Assembly: GCA_029945375.1 (NCBI GenBank)
Contig: CM057065.1
Span: forward strand, 124,001 to 188,000
Direction: 5' to 3'
Length of the DNA: 64,000 nucleotides
Source: Agaricus subrufescens
Lineage: Eukaryota; Basidiomycota; Agaricomycetes; Agaricales; Agaricaceae
This document shows, piece by piece, positions 23,072 to 34,219 of this stretch (its first letter is position 1; the number at the start of each line of letters is the position of its first letter). Below the pieces are notes generated by a model. That model worked only from the letters and a program-made list of their open reading frames with translations, did no database searches and was not told the DNA's origin. The position numbers and the translations under genes were made by a program.

Positions 23072-24426
23072 TTATACAACGGCGCCTTCACTGTCAGTCA
23101 GAACATCTCTGAGTCTTTCGTCCAAAGTCACTATCATCGGTAAAACGTGGGCTGGTGTCATAAACCTTCTTTCTAACATAACATTCCCTGGTCTACCGAG
23201 TATTCGCTCGTTCGTTGGTCGGTGAAATTCACGTTCCCCACCTGTCTGAATATATAATGTCATTTCCGAGTTGTTAGCTTCACTCCCTTCGTCGCCAGCT
23301 CCAAAGTTTATAGTGTTAATTCGGGATCTCGTGGCGAGTGACTCTGAGTCTTGTACTTGGGGCGATTCTAAAACAGTGGTATAAGACGGACTTAGCGGCA
23401 TTGTATCCGTACCCTGGTCTGTCATGTAAGGAGGCTGGGATTTGGCAGGGTTTGACAAAAAGTTCGATAGATGTGATTCCATCCGAGTCAATGCCGATCG
23501 AATACCAGACAACTCATCGATGACGCGAGCTGAGTCTAGACTCGCCACTACCATCGGAACGGGCGGGACCGGTGGATTAGACCTCGGGATGGGACTCGAT
23601 ATCGGACCTCGGTTCGGTGTGGCAGAAGCAACCTGAGCACCCTGTCGAACTTGTGTCAACCGGGTGGCTTCCATGGGTTGACTACTACGGTTTGATAGTA
23701 ATTTCGATTGAAGAGGGAGGTCATCAGAAGAAGGATCGGTGGGATCAAGTTCATCGACTTCTTCACTCTCTATATCACTTGGAACACTTGCCACTTGCTT
23801 TTGCGAAGATTTTTGCGAAGATTTTCGTCGGATGTGGGAGGATTGTCGGGCCGGTGGGTGAGAAGAAGAGTCAATGTTGAAATTCCGATTCCTTGCTCGA
23901 GGGACAAGTTTCACGAGGCTGTCATAAACGTCTTCGGTGATGTTCATCTCTCTCATGATGAAGAACCTTTTGAACTGGACCGTGCGAGGGCATGTGGCAT
24001 GTTTTACAATACAGGATTGGCAGCGTAGTCCTTCAATATCGCATTTCCATTGTGTTTGCCAGCAATTGTCGCAAACCTATATTGATTAGAGGGCGGTGAA
24101 TAACTCAAGTTGAAGGCAAGTAACAAGTACGGTACATTGTTACTCCCGAGTGAACTTAGCCACGCTTGGCGTTGTTTGCGATAAGGTGATCGTATGTTAC
24201 CAAATGAGTGACGAAAAAGTTTTAGGAAGCGGGGATAAAGGTCCGAAGTGACAGAAGATGACACGGGAGATGACGGGGGTGAGAATGAAGAACGTAGAAG
24301 GTTTGGCTTCGGCCGAGTGGTACTCCCAGGTCGCTGAGCGTTTTCACTAGTGGTAGGTGATCTTCTCCGCCTACATGCGCCCTCCCTCTTATTTGCATAA
24401 TCCAAGTTCAATGACCTTGGCTTCAT
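23072..24426 (-). CDS. Protein with Zn2Cys6-like cysteine pattern, possible transcription factor
   Basis: Exon 1 is proposed from ATG 24426 (MKPRSLNLDYANKREGACRR), a basic Ser/Pro-rich region ending near WLSSLGSNN with a GTACCG donor. The second exon starts at 24076 after an ATAG acceptor and runs to TAA at 23074-23072. It opens with CDNCWQTQWKC, then DIEGLRCQSCIVKHATC. Cysteine spacing is C-x2-C-x6-C-x6-C-x2-C-x6-C, exactly the Zn2Cys6 binuclear cluster spacing, although the basic residues normally between the second and third cysteines are mostly absent. The remainder is Ser/Pro-rich and probably disordered (RRKSSQKSSQKQVASVPSD, DELDPTDPSSDD), with a weak helical segment (IDELSGIRSALTRMESHLSN). 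Family membership is inferred from spacing. DNA binding is uncertain. An upstream exon at about 24735-24514 is possible. Confidence 0.55.
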
Positions 24427-25846
24427 GAAATAGAGGACGTATGTAAGTCGAGGAGCAGGATACGTTCTCAACTCGCTCGATTTACCTACGTTTATACCTT
24501 GTCCGATCGCTCCTTATCGGAAGGAGCTTGTTTGTTCAGGGGACTCATAAAGACTTGACGTTACCAGTTCTGAGCGGTCCCGCCCAGAACGTGTTATACG
24601 AGAATCGAAGGCGCAGTCGTGTGAAGTCGTGCTCAGCCTCATTTCAACATAATCGTTTAAACTCTGGTCCTCGTGCCAAGTTTCATCGACACGAGCCATA
24701 CTCACCGGCGGGGGAGGACGTTCGTGGCCCTGCAACGTGGTTAGTCTGTGTCAACGGCGTATGGGATGGGGCTGACTAGAAGGCGCATCCTGATCGATCG
24801 CGGCTTCGAAGAAGCGCTATAAGTAATCTGGTGCCACATGGTCGATGCCTACATGTTATATTCCTGACGGAAGCTACACACACCCGAATAATGTTGTAAT
24901 GACAGATGTAGGTGAACAGTAAACAGGCGAGAGTAGACTTGCGATGTTCATGGACCGCTGGCGAGTGAAGATCGTCACTTAAGGTTGGGAGAATCGGATG
25001 GCAGTGCAGGAAGATTGTCGCGTGCCCTGCATTCTATTTTAGGCACAGTGGGAATCTCGGTCCCCTCCGAGTCCTCTCTCCTCGCATCCATAGTCTGCGC
25101 TTTTGCAGAGGAGGACAATTCGGGTTCTGATTCTGTGAGTCCCTCAGAACCGACAGAATGTGGACAGAGCAGAGGCCCCGGGGCCGTGTCCATCGCTTGC
25201 TCAACCCAAAATGGTTGACAGAAAGATGCAGCCAAACAGGGCCAAATAGAAACGTGGGGTTGTTAAAATGGTCGAGTCTGCGCTGGATTCTTTCCTCCTT
25301 GAATCCCCCGCCAGCCTTCGACGGCACCCGCCGTGCTAGGTATTTGACCGCAAGAAAATAATGCTAGCCCACTAATTCCCTATAGAACCCAACTCTCTGA
25401 AGGGCCTACCTCTTGTGGACGCCGCCACCGTAGCACTTGCCGCGACTAACGGCCGCCTTGTGCTGGAGAGCCAATGTATCTATCCAATTCTTTCGTCCCT
25501 CAATAATCTTTATTGACTTTTGACTGTAGAAGGCTAGTCTGACGGCTCCCTAATATTTCTACTCGGACATCAACATCCTTAGATGTCTCCCCTTATTTGA
25601 CCTCTTTCCTCACAACGTCACGGTGATCCAAGCAGAGTCGACCGCAAACAGGCAATTCCCCTCCACGTTTGGTCCTCCACGTTTGGATTGCTTAGCTAGT
25701 GTCTGCGACCAGCAAAAGGGCTTGGGTTCCTGACCCACTACTTATCGCCGCCTCAACTCCTTTTATGACCCCTCAAGATCTATCTTTCTGTCGCTTGTAG
25801 CCACATATAATTCACTCTCCCGTCACCTCCCATCGCCGCCACCCTC
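24427..25846. other. No firm gene; possible upstream exon
   Basis: A minus-strand frame at 24735-24514 (MQGHERPPPPVSMARVDETW) may be a 5' exon of the Zn2Cys6-like gene. Frames on both strands at 24975-25330 overlap and cannot be resolved. The pyrimidine-rich stretch at 25500-25846 probably includes the promoter and leader of the gene at 25847. Confidence 0.3.
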
Positions 25847-26887
25847 ATGTCGACTCCCCGTAATAAATCCAAGCTCTCCATCCTCCTATACGATTCATCC
25901 CACCTGGACCCACCCCCCAACAATCGGCAGGATAGGCAAACACCCCCTACTCGTAAAACTTCGGTTTCTCGCCTGTCCTTTCCATTCGTCAAGTCAGCGC
26001 CCAAGCAGCCTCAATCCGCACAGTCGACCGGTTCAGCAGCACCGGTATCCCCATCTGTCACCACGCCACCAGTGTCAGCCCCTGTACCTACTCCGTATAC
26101 CCATGCCCTGACATCTACTTTACCCTTTGTTTGCCGGCCCCATCACGATCCCCACCGTCACAACTACCGTCACCGTGGGTATTCGCGACATGCTCTGGCT
26201 CATATCAAATGGTTTTGGGCCTCTCGGGAAGAGGATTGGGAAAGTCGAATGGGTCCTATTCGGTCTTTCAAGCCTCGACTTGACGAATCGTTCATTGAGA
26301 CTGCAATGGATGACCCATTTGTGCTTGGTCATTCAGGCAACAAACAGAAGACCCCTGTCTATCCTGCTCAACAGCAACAACCCGAATTCCATGCCCTCAC
26401 TGTCCACCCTAGGAGGGGTGACTTGACATCCCTTCGTGATCCATACTGCACGGAAATTGATCGAGCCTTTGCCAGTTTCCCCATGTGGACTATAGGAAAA
26501 ACGCTGTGGATGCACGATGTGCACCTCGCATCACAAGACTGTCTGCATACCGATTCGGAATCGGTAGACGGGCTCGATATTTATGACGACACCGAAAGTG
26601 AATGCGATTCTCACGGCACACCAGGTTCTGTGACAGATGATTCTGACACAACGCTAGTGGACAGTGAAACTGAAAGTGATATGTCGGTGGCGGAGAGTAC
26701 CAATTTTGACGAAGACGTCCATCCATCATTCCATAAATCCAGTTGGTCACATCTAGCATATTCGGAACCACCGCCACCACATACTTCGGTTAGCAGCTCC
26801 GGTAAGCTGTCAAACTCGCAGCGATTGTGGACCATGTACCCTCATCGATGCTGGGACTGCATGATAGAAGTTTCTCACCGGCCTTAA
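25847..26887 (+). CDS. Hypothetical 346-aa single-exon protein
   Basis: One uninterrupted frame from ATG 25847 to TAA at 26885-26887. The N-terminal ~100 residues are Pro/Ser/Thr-rich (PPNNRQDRQTPPTRKTSVSR). The middle holds a conserved-looking segment (HALAHIKWFWASREEDWESR, SFIETAMDDPFVLGHSG, HPRRGDLTSLRDPYCTEIDR, FASFPMWTIGKTLWMHDVHL). The C-terminal third is strongly acidic (DDTESECDSHG, TDDSDTTLVDSETESDMS). No signal peptide or membrane span. A pyrimidine-rich upstream region without TATA fits a fungal promoter. Length, lack of stops and ordered composition support a real gene; function unknown. Confidence 0.65.
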   Translation: MSTPRNKSKLSILLYDSSHLDPPPNNRQDRQTPPTRKTSVSRLSFPFVKSAPKQPQSAQSTGSAAPVSPSVTTPPVSAPVPTPYTHALTSTLPFVCRPHHDPHRHNYRHRGYSRHALAHIKWFWASREEDWESRMGPIRSFKPRLDESFIETAMDDPFVLGHSGNKQKTPVYPAQQQQPEFHALTVHPRRGDLTSLRDPYCTEIDRAFASFPMWTIGKTLWMHDVHLASQDCLHTDSESVDGLDIYDDTESECDSHGTPGSVTDDSDTTLVDSETESDMSVAESTNFDEDVHPSFHKSSWSHLAYSEPPPPHTSVSSSGKLSNSQRLWTMYPHRCWDCMIEVSHRP

Positions 26888-28977
26888 TGATATTTCGGTT
26901 GACTCGAAAGCAATCCGTCCCCACCATTTGATGCCATCTCGAATTCGGAAACTTCGCGCTATTATTCGTGGCATTTACGTTGCCACAGCATCCATACACT
27001 CGCGTTTCTTCCAGAGCACTCTTGCATATGTTGCATTGTTTCGCTTCACGGACTTTAATAGCCCCAATCTTTTTCTTCATACGTGTTTTAGTATTTCTTC
27101 TATGGTTTCATGTTTTACTAGGTCTTTTGCGGTTTTTTTGCATCTCATCTTAAGTAGACTTGCCCTTTGATTTCTCTCTCCACCACTTCCGTGTTTCCAT
27201 TCACTACCTTCTTGTTTCCACACCTCCTTCGCCTTTGAGTGCAAATTCGTCTTTCCTCCCGATTTGATTGGCTGCGTCTTTCCTATGATCTTTTACTTCC
27301 TGTGTCTGCACGCTTGTGTACCGTGTCGGGACCTCCACGACTCGTATGACAGTACTGCAAACTCGCTCAACGTCTTCCACTAATCTGGGTTCTTTTACTC
27401 CTCAAGTTGTGGTTTTCCCAGGTTTGCCCCCAGGTCTCATTTCTCCGCTAATTTGGAAACCGGGTATATTGCACTGTTCTCACTTCCTCCGTTCTTTGAT
27501 CAATTGTGGCGTAGAATATGGACTGGAATAAAGCCCGCCTCTTCCCGCGAAGGGTTATCCAGTGGCGGTGGATCTATTAGCGTGGGATTACAACGTATAG
27601 AATTTATTCATAACTTATTTATAGTATATATTCATAGAGGTCCCTTGGATATAATGACGTTGCTCGACTCTCATGCTTGAGTATCCCTGTATTATCGTCT
27701 TTTGCTCCGAGTCTGCGATTGCTTCTTTTGATGCTGGCTTGTGCTCGGCTTCTACGGAAGCGGGTAAAAGATAAGTGGATAAAGAGTCAAAAAGATGTCT
27801 ACCGCAGCCTCCGACGAAAGTAAAAAAAGGCGATCTTCGGACGTTTCGAAATTGAAACTCGGGGTAGGTGATTGTTGCGATAATATCCCGGATGGTGCGT
27901 GTAAATAAATTGGTGTAGGAGTCGCGATGCGTATCCAAGGTTACTCTCTTGAGTAGGACGCCGGTTGAGATGAGGAGTTGTGAATTGTAAATTCAATTTG
28001 ATTTATGCACTCTTTTCTAGGCTCGCTTTGGTGAGGAGACACGTGTTCTTTTGTTTATCACTGTGAGATGCCACCGAGATCGTTATCGTCGTTTGTATCA
28101 CAAAGGGGGCGGCCTGAGCAGTGAGGACAGCCATACTTCCCATGGTATTTGTCATGCAATAAAATACCCGGCCGAATTAACACGTGACCTTAACCACTGT
28201 GCCCGTCGGCCGCACATGCCACGAAGTTTCGAAGAACTTCTGACGTGATATCCGGAAAACGCCACAGGAAAATCCAAGTAGTTTTTAGATCATTGAGAGG
28301 TCACAGTCCGACTGAGGGCCTGCAAAATCGTGTGAAGCATGCACAGCATACAGCTCGTCCATTCGGCCCGACTGCTGCGAGAGGAGCTGGCCGAGGTTCA
28401 TGTGTCCAGGTGCTTGGAACTACGGCCACTTGTACTACGTTTGGTTAGACTCTGTGGCGCACGATACATATACAAATTGTTTCGAGGTAACCCATGACAG
28501 GACCGTTGCACAACAGCATAAGTCGGTACACTTTTGTACACCAATCCCGAATTGGTTGTGAGGCTGGGTGAGAGATTATTCGAGAAATTATATGGGCAAT
28601 GACGCCCATCGATATCAAATTTTACTATTTAGATAAGGAATACGGCCCCTTTTGCCCCGAGTTGAGGCTGTTTAAAGAAATAGTCTCGGCAGGCGGCAAG
28701 CGACCCACTCCACACTGCGTGATAGTATCAACTTCACCATTCTAAGGAATAGATAGCACTGCCTCGCTTGAGAGACCTTTGTGCTTGAGAAACCCATCGC
28801 TGCATAAGGATGAATTCAGAAAAAAAAAAACAAAAAAAATGTATGACTGACTCAAACTCACAAAATGGCAGCAAAATGAGCTTTATCATACGGTATTTAA
28901 GCGGGCTGTTACCAGCGTCGGTAGATTAACAACCTTAACTTTCATCCCCCACATCACAACCAGTCTTCATTTCCGTC
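26888..28977. other. Gene-free stretch; ends in a dispersed repeat
   Basis: T-rich 3' region of the preceding gene, then no supported gene. At about 28661-28840 lies a sequence (GAGGCTGTT..., CCCACTCCACAC, CTTCACCATTCTA) that recurs at 33091-33240 and 39250-39400, i.e. once before each cluster of kinase-like genes. An A-run occurs at 28818-28840. Confidence 0.4.
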
Positions 28978-29318
28978 ATGTCCAACGACGAACCGGAGGT
29001 CAGGTTCGCGTTAAAAGTCATTTAACAATCAAAACTGAGATTACCCACAGTTTAAGTTTGAAGTATTTGATCATGTCAGACTGATCCGTAGGGATATAGA
29101 AGATGTTCCATATGGCACTATCGGTAAAATTGTGCTACGCTCTGCGAAGAGAAGGGATGGCAATTCGCCTTATACTGTGCCGTGTTTAATGCTTTGCTGA
29201 TGAAAACACGGTCACTGACACTTATACTGTATAGAATCACGCATACTACGTCAAATTCAACAATGGCCAAACACTTGAGGAGGCACCGGAGAATGATTTA
29301 GAAAAAGTGAGGAAATAG
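28978..29318 (+). CDS. Small SH3-like protein S1 (76 aa) beside kinase-like gene A
   Basis: Three exons join in frame: 28978-28998 (MSNDEPE), 29051-29176 and 29235-29318 (TAG stop). The product has strands FKFEVFDHVRLIRRDIED, YGTIGKIVLRS and HAYYVKFNNG with a final acidic/basic tail EENDLEKVRK-like. This alternating pattern with a G-T-I-x-K turn resembles small SH3/KOW-like barrels (inference). It is a homologue of S2 (31841-31484): both have a tiny first exon and an intron at the same place before the Y-Y-(V/I)-(K/R)-F-(N/D)-N-G strand. It lies 221 bp upstream of kinase-like gene A on the same strand. Not a family I can name. Confidence 0.65.
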
Positions 29319-29539
29319 GACCGACTGCCGTAGTTGCTAGTCAAAGACATCCATCGGACTCGGTTACATAGTGTTTGTGGAACTGGCGCATTGTAGCAGG
29401 CTCGGATACTCGTGAAACAACTTTTTTTGCTCTTTGGGGCAGCGGTGATAGCCGAGGTTTGCCCTGGTTGATATTAAATAGGTATCGAATTGTTTGAACT
29501 TCGCCAAACTCACTGTTGAGCACCCTCGTTTCATTCCTT

Positions 29540-31046
29540 ATGCTGTCGTTCACACCTCTGCACTGGGTTCGTACGCACTCGTTTACAAGTTCTATCTATT
29601 GGACTGTCCGCTCCTGGCTTTGGAACCATCCTATTACCTCGGACTACACCATTTGGGACGAAGGCGATCCCAACGATTATGACAATCTAGTTAAGGAGCG
29701 AATTCGGATTCGGGGTCTCTGGAAGTTTCTTGAACCATACTTTGCTGAACGAGGCTACACTCTCTACGTTCAAAAAGACCCATCAAATGTGTGGGCCGCG
29801 CTATGGCCGGCGAGCAAGATGATAGATCCGGAACTGTTATCATATCCATATGCCAAATTTCATTGCAAGGACGAAACAGAACTAGATGTTGGCCCGGAAG
29901 TAGGTATTTCTCAGGTCCTGCGTTTCCTCATACTAATATCTTTGCTCAGTCAGCCAGGGTGTGGCCAGCTCGGGACAAGGATGGTAGAGACGTGTTTATC
30001 AAGTATGAAGCATTCTACTGTACATTCTCATGTTGCTAATCGTTCAGAGCAATATCAGGGGCCGTCCCAACGAACGAGCTGAAGGCTTTACAGCTCCTCC
30101 ATTCTACACCGTTGTGCAATGACCCACGAAATCGTACTATACCTGTTATTGAGTATATCGAATTCAACCAACAGACATTTGTCGTTATGCCAAGGTATTT
30201 GTTCTTACGTCCCCCGATAGCGTGCAATTAAGGTTTTCCAGATGGAGCTGTCTGATGGAATGTGACTTCACTGCTGTGGCGCAGATAGTTCGATGTGCAC
30301 AGGTTTTTTTTGAAGTAAGTGTATATGTCTAGTACCGTTAGCCGAATTCACTGACGAGCTGAACATCACCTAGACTGTTGCTTTCCTCCACGAAAACAAC
30401 ATGACACACGGCGATCTTCTCACGCAAAACATGTGCATGGACGTAATCATACCTCGAATGCACCCGATTCATTATTATACAGGCTATCATGTACCCGAGC
30501 GCAAATATGTGTTGATCGACTTCGAGACTTCACAGATACACAATGACTCAGGTCCATACTCACCAAAATTTGAGAAGTCCAGAAAAGTGGATATTTATCG
30601 GCTTGCCGATTCTTTGAGTGTCATCCTTCGCGTGTGTTATCTCATCAGTTTGCCTGAGCGTCTGACAATACTATCAGCAGTGTATCGAGGACGTGATCCC
30701 TCAGATTGGAGGCCTTTTGGGCTCTATGATGGAGAAGGATAGTACGGTGACTGCTACCGCTGCCCTTGCTCGATTTGAAGGTATATGTGCTGGCCTTACT
30801 CCCGAAGACCTCAACCGCCCAGTGGCTGCGTATTTTTTCTCTGACGGTTGGTCCATTCTTCTTTTGTCTGAGTGGACACTCATTCTTCACCTGAAGGAAT
30901 CCTTCATTACCGTAAGGGACCTCCGGCAAATGAGGCCACCTGAGGCACTTTCCAAGGCATTGATTGCCATTTCTAGCCACAGCAATGAAGGAAGTGCAAG
31001 AATCCACACTATGTTAAATACGGATTTAGTACCGAATAAAATATAA
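29540..31046 (+). CDS. Kinase-like protein A (about 418 aa, intact)
   Basis: Six exons join in frame: 29540-29899, 29950-30002, 30048-30194, 30242-30314, 30374-30631 and about 30681-31046 (TAA). The N-terminal ~120 residues form a family-specific domain (HWVRTHSFTSSIYWTVRSW, IWDEGDPNDYDN, FLEPYFAERGYTLYVQKD). Kinase-like landmarks follow: Lys in RDVFIK, a hinge-like VIEYIEFNQQTFVVMPRW, the catalytic loop THGDLLTQNMCMD (HGDxxxxN) and YVLIDFETSQIH, where DFE replaces the usual DFG. This matches divergent fungal kinases with HGD loops. The C-terminus (VRDLRQMRPPEALSKALIA) is longer than in copy B. No signal peptide; probably cytosolic. It is flanked by SH3-like genes S1 and S2. Substrate unknown; activity is plausible because Lys, Asp, Asn and Asp are present. 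Confidence 0.8.
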
Positions 31047-31483
31047 CTCTCCTTTGAAGTAGAAACCGGTCCTTTGCTCCGTTAGCAGTCGGTACCACAT
31101 GACGCTTGAAGCCTGATCTGCCACCATGTCCGCAGCCGCTCAAATCTCGTATTTCAGTCTTTGTTCTTGACTAGGGTATGGTGTAACAAGACGCTCTGAT
31201 GGCCGTGGATATTGTAGGCCTAGAAGAGTCTGAAAATTTATGCTCGAGTTTGTGAGTGCATGATGCCTGTCAGAACAGTAATTTATTTTCGTTGACGGTT
31301 ATCTTTATTATGAATCCGCCAACAGATTTTGAGCCGGTTGTAATCTCAGGGTACGTTCCAAATACAATCACTACCACCCTTCTTAACCTCCTCAAACACC
31401 AGTCATTCCCAAGCAAAACTTGATTGAGGTTTGAACAACGAGTATCTATGCATAAGGAGACAAACTCATGTGGATCAGGACCC

Positions 31484-31841
31484 TCAGCCGCTGCCGCCTT
31501 TGTTACCTGTACTATCATTCCCAGTACAGTTGCCTGAGGAATCAGCAATACCTTTAATTATATCCTCCGGAACACCAAAGTGTTCAGCACCGTTGTCAAA
31601 TCTGATATAATAAGTGTATTTCTAGAGATCATGTAAGCTAGTAGCTGTTTGGTTAAAATAACAGCCTTACCGGTGCTGTTTCTGTTCCGCCACTTTTGTA
31701 ATATTTCATGATAGTACCCGTTGCGCCCGTAGGTGCACTCTGCCATTCCCTAGTAATTTGGACCTTGTTACCTCCTCTAAACTTCAATGAATTTAGACGA
31801 CTACGGACAAGAGAGGGTAAATCAAGACATACCTGATTCAT
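31484..31841 (-). CDS. Small SH3-like protein S2 (85 aa), convergent with kinase A
   Basis: Three exons join in frame: 31841-31833 (MNQ), 31781-31671 and 31621-31484 (TGA). The core reads NKVQITREWQSAPTGATG, TIMKYYKSGG, then KYTYYIRFDNGAEHFGVPED and a Gly/Ser/Asn-rich tail (GNCTGNDSTGNKGGSG). Strand pattern and intron position equal those of S1, so the two are paralogues with an SH3/KOW-like fold (inference). It faces kinase A tail to tail with a ~440-bp spacer. A decayed copy with the same orientation follows kinase B (37894-38248). No family name recognised. Confidence 0.6.
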
Positions 31842-33689
31842 CGGAGATTACGGTATCGATAAGAAGTGGGGGTCACGTAGGACAGTCGAACGAGAGAGAC
31901 GTGTATTTATACCTTTCAATTATGAGCATTTAGACGAGTTTTTGAACAGATTAGTAACTCTGGTTGACTCATAAACTTACCAAAACGACCATGACAGCTC
32001 AAACAATGAGAACCAGATTTCTTAGTTAAGATGTCCCTGAGATACGAGTGTCTGTTTTGTTGTGAATCTCGATAACGAGCACAATTCCGGATATGGCTCA
32101 AGCTGTTGGAAGCTATCATCCGAAACTCCACCATATCATTAAACACATGCCCAAATTAGTATCCTACGGCCTTCATTGGAAATAGGTGGAATTTAAATAA
32201 ATTCTACATATAGATAGTATTGACGACAGTACATTCGATAGCGCAGTGATAAAAGCATACTCGAATAAATAACCAATCTACCACTCCTAAAAATCTTGAA
32301 CTAAAGTCATTCTACGGTAGGTATACATGTGAATGTCGATGTGGCAATTATCTAGTTTTAGGAAGCCCGTGACGCCAGGTCATGACCCCAACACTTGATG
32401 GCACTCATTCCTATGAAAGCAGATTCCCTCTTTTAACTTATATATCACTACCCCATGATAAACGACTATCCCATAGAAGGTATAAGTCGTAAGAAAAGAA
32501 ACTCTGCTGTAGGGGAGAAACGGGGCTATTCTGACCTTTGTCTGATCAAATCGAAGAATCTCCCAGTAAGTCAGTCGCCTCTTCATGCACTAAGGGTTGA
32601 GCCATTAATCACTAGAGCTGTTCTGATTATGAAAATTAAATTTGTACAGATAGTTCGCAGGTATATAATATTGACTTGTCTAGTGTCGGCAACGAAAAAT
32701 TCCTTGGTTCATGCCTTATTCACCAGGCCACTGACGGGATGGTGGAACGTCGGCAATTATGGCACGCCTCACCCTTCGTTTAGAAAGACTATATTACACA
32801 TGTCACCAAAGGCTTTACAACAATTGTTCGCCAGAATCAATCGTATATCTACAATCACTATTGCACCCACATTTGTTCGTCAAAACTGCGGGGGTATGAC
32901 TGACACCGGATATCTGATAGATGTCACTACTTAAGACCGTTCGGATCACCTGCTTGTTTATATCACATGGAGGCTTTTGTGAGAGTCACCAAGCGTCCTT
33001 TTAAGAGCATATTTAGGCGATCTACTAAAGCAACCACGCTCATCGATATCGGCTCAAAGATTCTAATCAGCAGTAGTCCCTATCCTGTGAGTTGCGGCTA
33101 TTGGAACAGCAACCCCGCAAAACTACCCACTCCACACCGTGCGATAGGATATACTTTCACCATTATAGGATAAGGTGAGTCATCGCCGAAATGGCTGAGG
33201 AACCCCTTGCTCAAGGAAATCGTTTAGCATCTCGCAGTGCCGAATTGCCGAAACTGACCAGTGAGATTGTATGTCTGACTCTAGCCGTGTTACAGAAAGA
33301 ATTACCTCTATTCCACGATATTTAAGGCTAGTAGTGTACAGGTTTCAATCGGCTCGCAAGCCGGTCACAGCATTTAGTGTCAGTCACCAGGCCGCTCGTT
33401 GTGTTCCGCACGCCCAAAAATCTTATACCGCAGCGAACATATATTTCAATTTTAAGTGCTAGTACAATATGATTATGATATACAATGATTCTAACCTTTC
33501 AAAGACATCTACTGAATCCCATCTCGAATCCCTCCCTCTCCCCGAGTTTTCTCTACTCACAGAACACGAAATCACTTCGTCTTAATTCACCCCCGTCTCA
33601 TCCCCATGTATGATAACCACTCACCTGCGAAGGTTCAGAGAGAAGTAAATGCGTATCTTGCCGCATAAATCCGACCCTGAAAACAAACG
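31842..33689. other. Duplicated noncoding stretch
   Basis: Upstream side of S2 and the rest of duplication unit 1. A 159-codon plus-strand frame (32455-32934) is not maintained in the second unit, so I do not call it a gene. The dispersed repeat with CCCACTCCACACCGTG is at about 33091-33240. Confidence 0.4.
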
Positions 33690-34210
33690 CCCACAAGCCT
33701 GGGGAAGTCGTCAGTTTACGGCCTAGCACATCTTGAGGCACACAACAAATCCCACATACACACCAAGTGAAGCACCATTAGCATATGATTCCAAGGCCGA
33801 AGGCAGGTTGAAAAACGTACAAGGAGTAGACTCAAATCGGCCGCAGCAGTCCGCGGCTCTATCTGGCCCAGCTGCTGTACATCTTGCCGTCAGTGTCGAA
33901 CCTGGAGGCACACAAGATCCCCGCTACCAAACAACAGCAACATTAGTATGCAATCTCAAAATAGGAGGAGGCTGAAAGACGTACAAGTATACACTCAGAT
34001 CAGCTGCAGCAGTCCGCGGCTGCCTCTAGCCCGGCTGTTGGACATCTTGCCGTCATAGTCTTGACTTTTGAGGCACTCAATATCACACCTGATCATCCAA
34101 CGAGTCAACGCGGGGTCAAAGAAAGATTAAGCGACTACATACAAATTTATATGCTCGCACGAGCTGCAGCAGTCTGCGACCAGGATGGACACGAAGCCCT
34201 TACTGACCCT
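33690..34210 (-). repeat. Degenerate tandem exon-like units
   Basis: On the minus strand a GTGTGCCTCAAG-type segment at 34430 recurs as GAGTGCCTCAAAAG (~34075), GTGTGCCTCCAGG (~33910) and GTGTGCCTCAAGATG (~33740). Between them CCGCGGACTGCTGC recurs at about 34010 and 33850, with a CGGACTGCTGC relative at 34175. Spacing is about 165-180 bp after the first. The later units are not clearly coding. They look like repeated duplication of an exon plus intron of the gene at 34737-34220. Confidence 0.5.
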
Positions 34211-34219
34211 TGTGGAACG

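Larger units (their letters stand above)
29494..33460 (+). repeat. Segmental duplication, unit 1
   Basis: Contains kinase-like gene A, SH3-like gene S2 in convergent orientation and about 1.6 kb of further sequence. The whole order recurs at 35717-39460. The last part (32450-33250) is alignable by eye with 38870-39400: shared GTCACCAAAGGCTTTA, ACCGGATATCTGATAGATGT and CTACCCACTCCACACCGTG. Noncoding parts are more diverged than the exons. Confidence 0.7.

Noticed and set aside
27799..27996. Minus-strand frame with RPTQESNLGYASRLL resembling peptides often seen in spurious ORFs
   Set aside because: Short, with no start context, domain or splice partner; treated as noise.
32455..32934. 159-codon plus-strand frame in duplication unit 1
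   Set aside because: Not conserved in the second unit, where the aligned region has stops and frame changes. It looks like chance openness.
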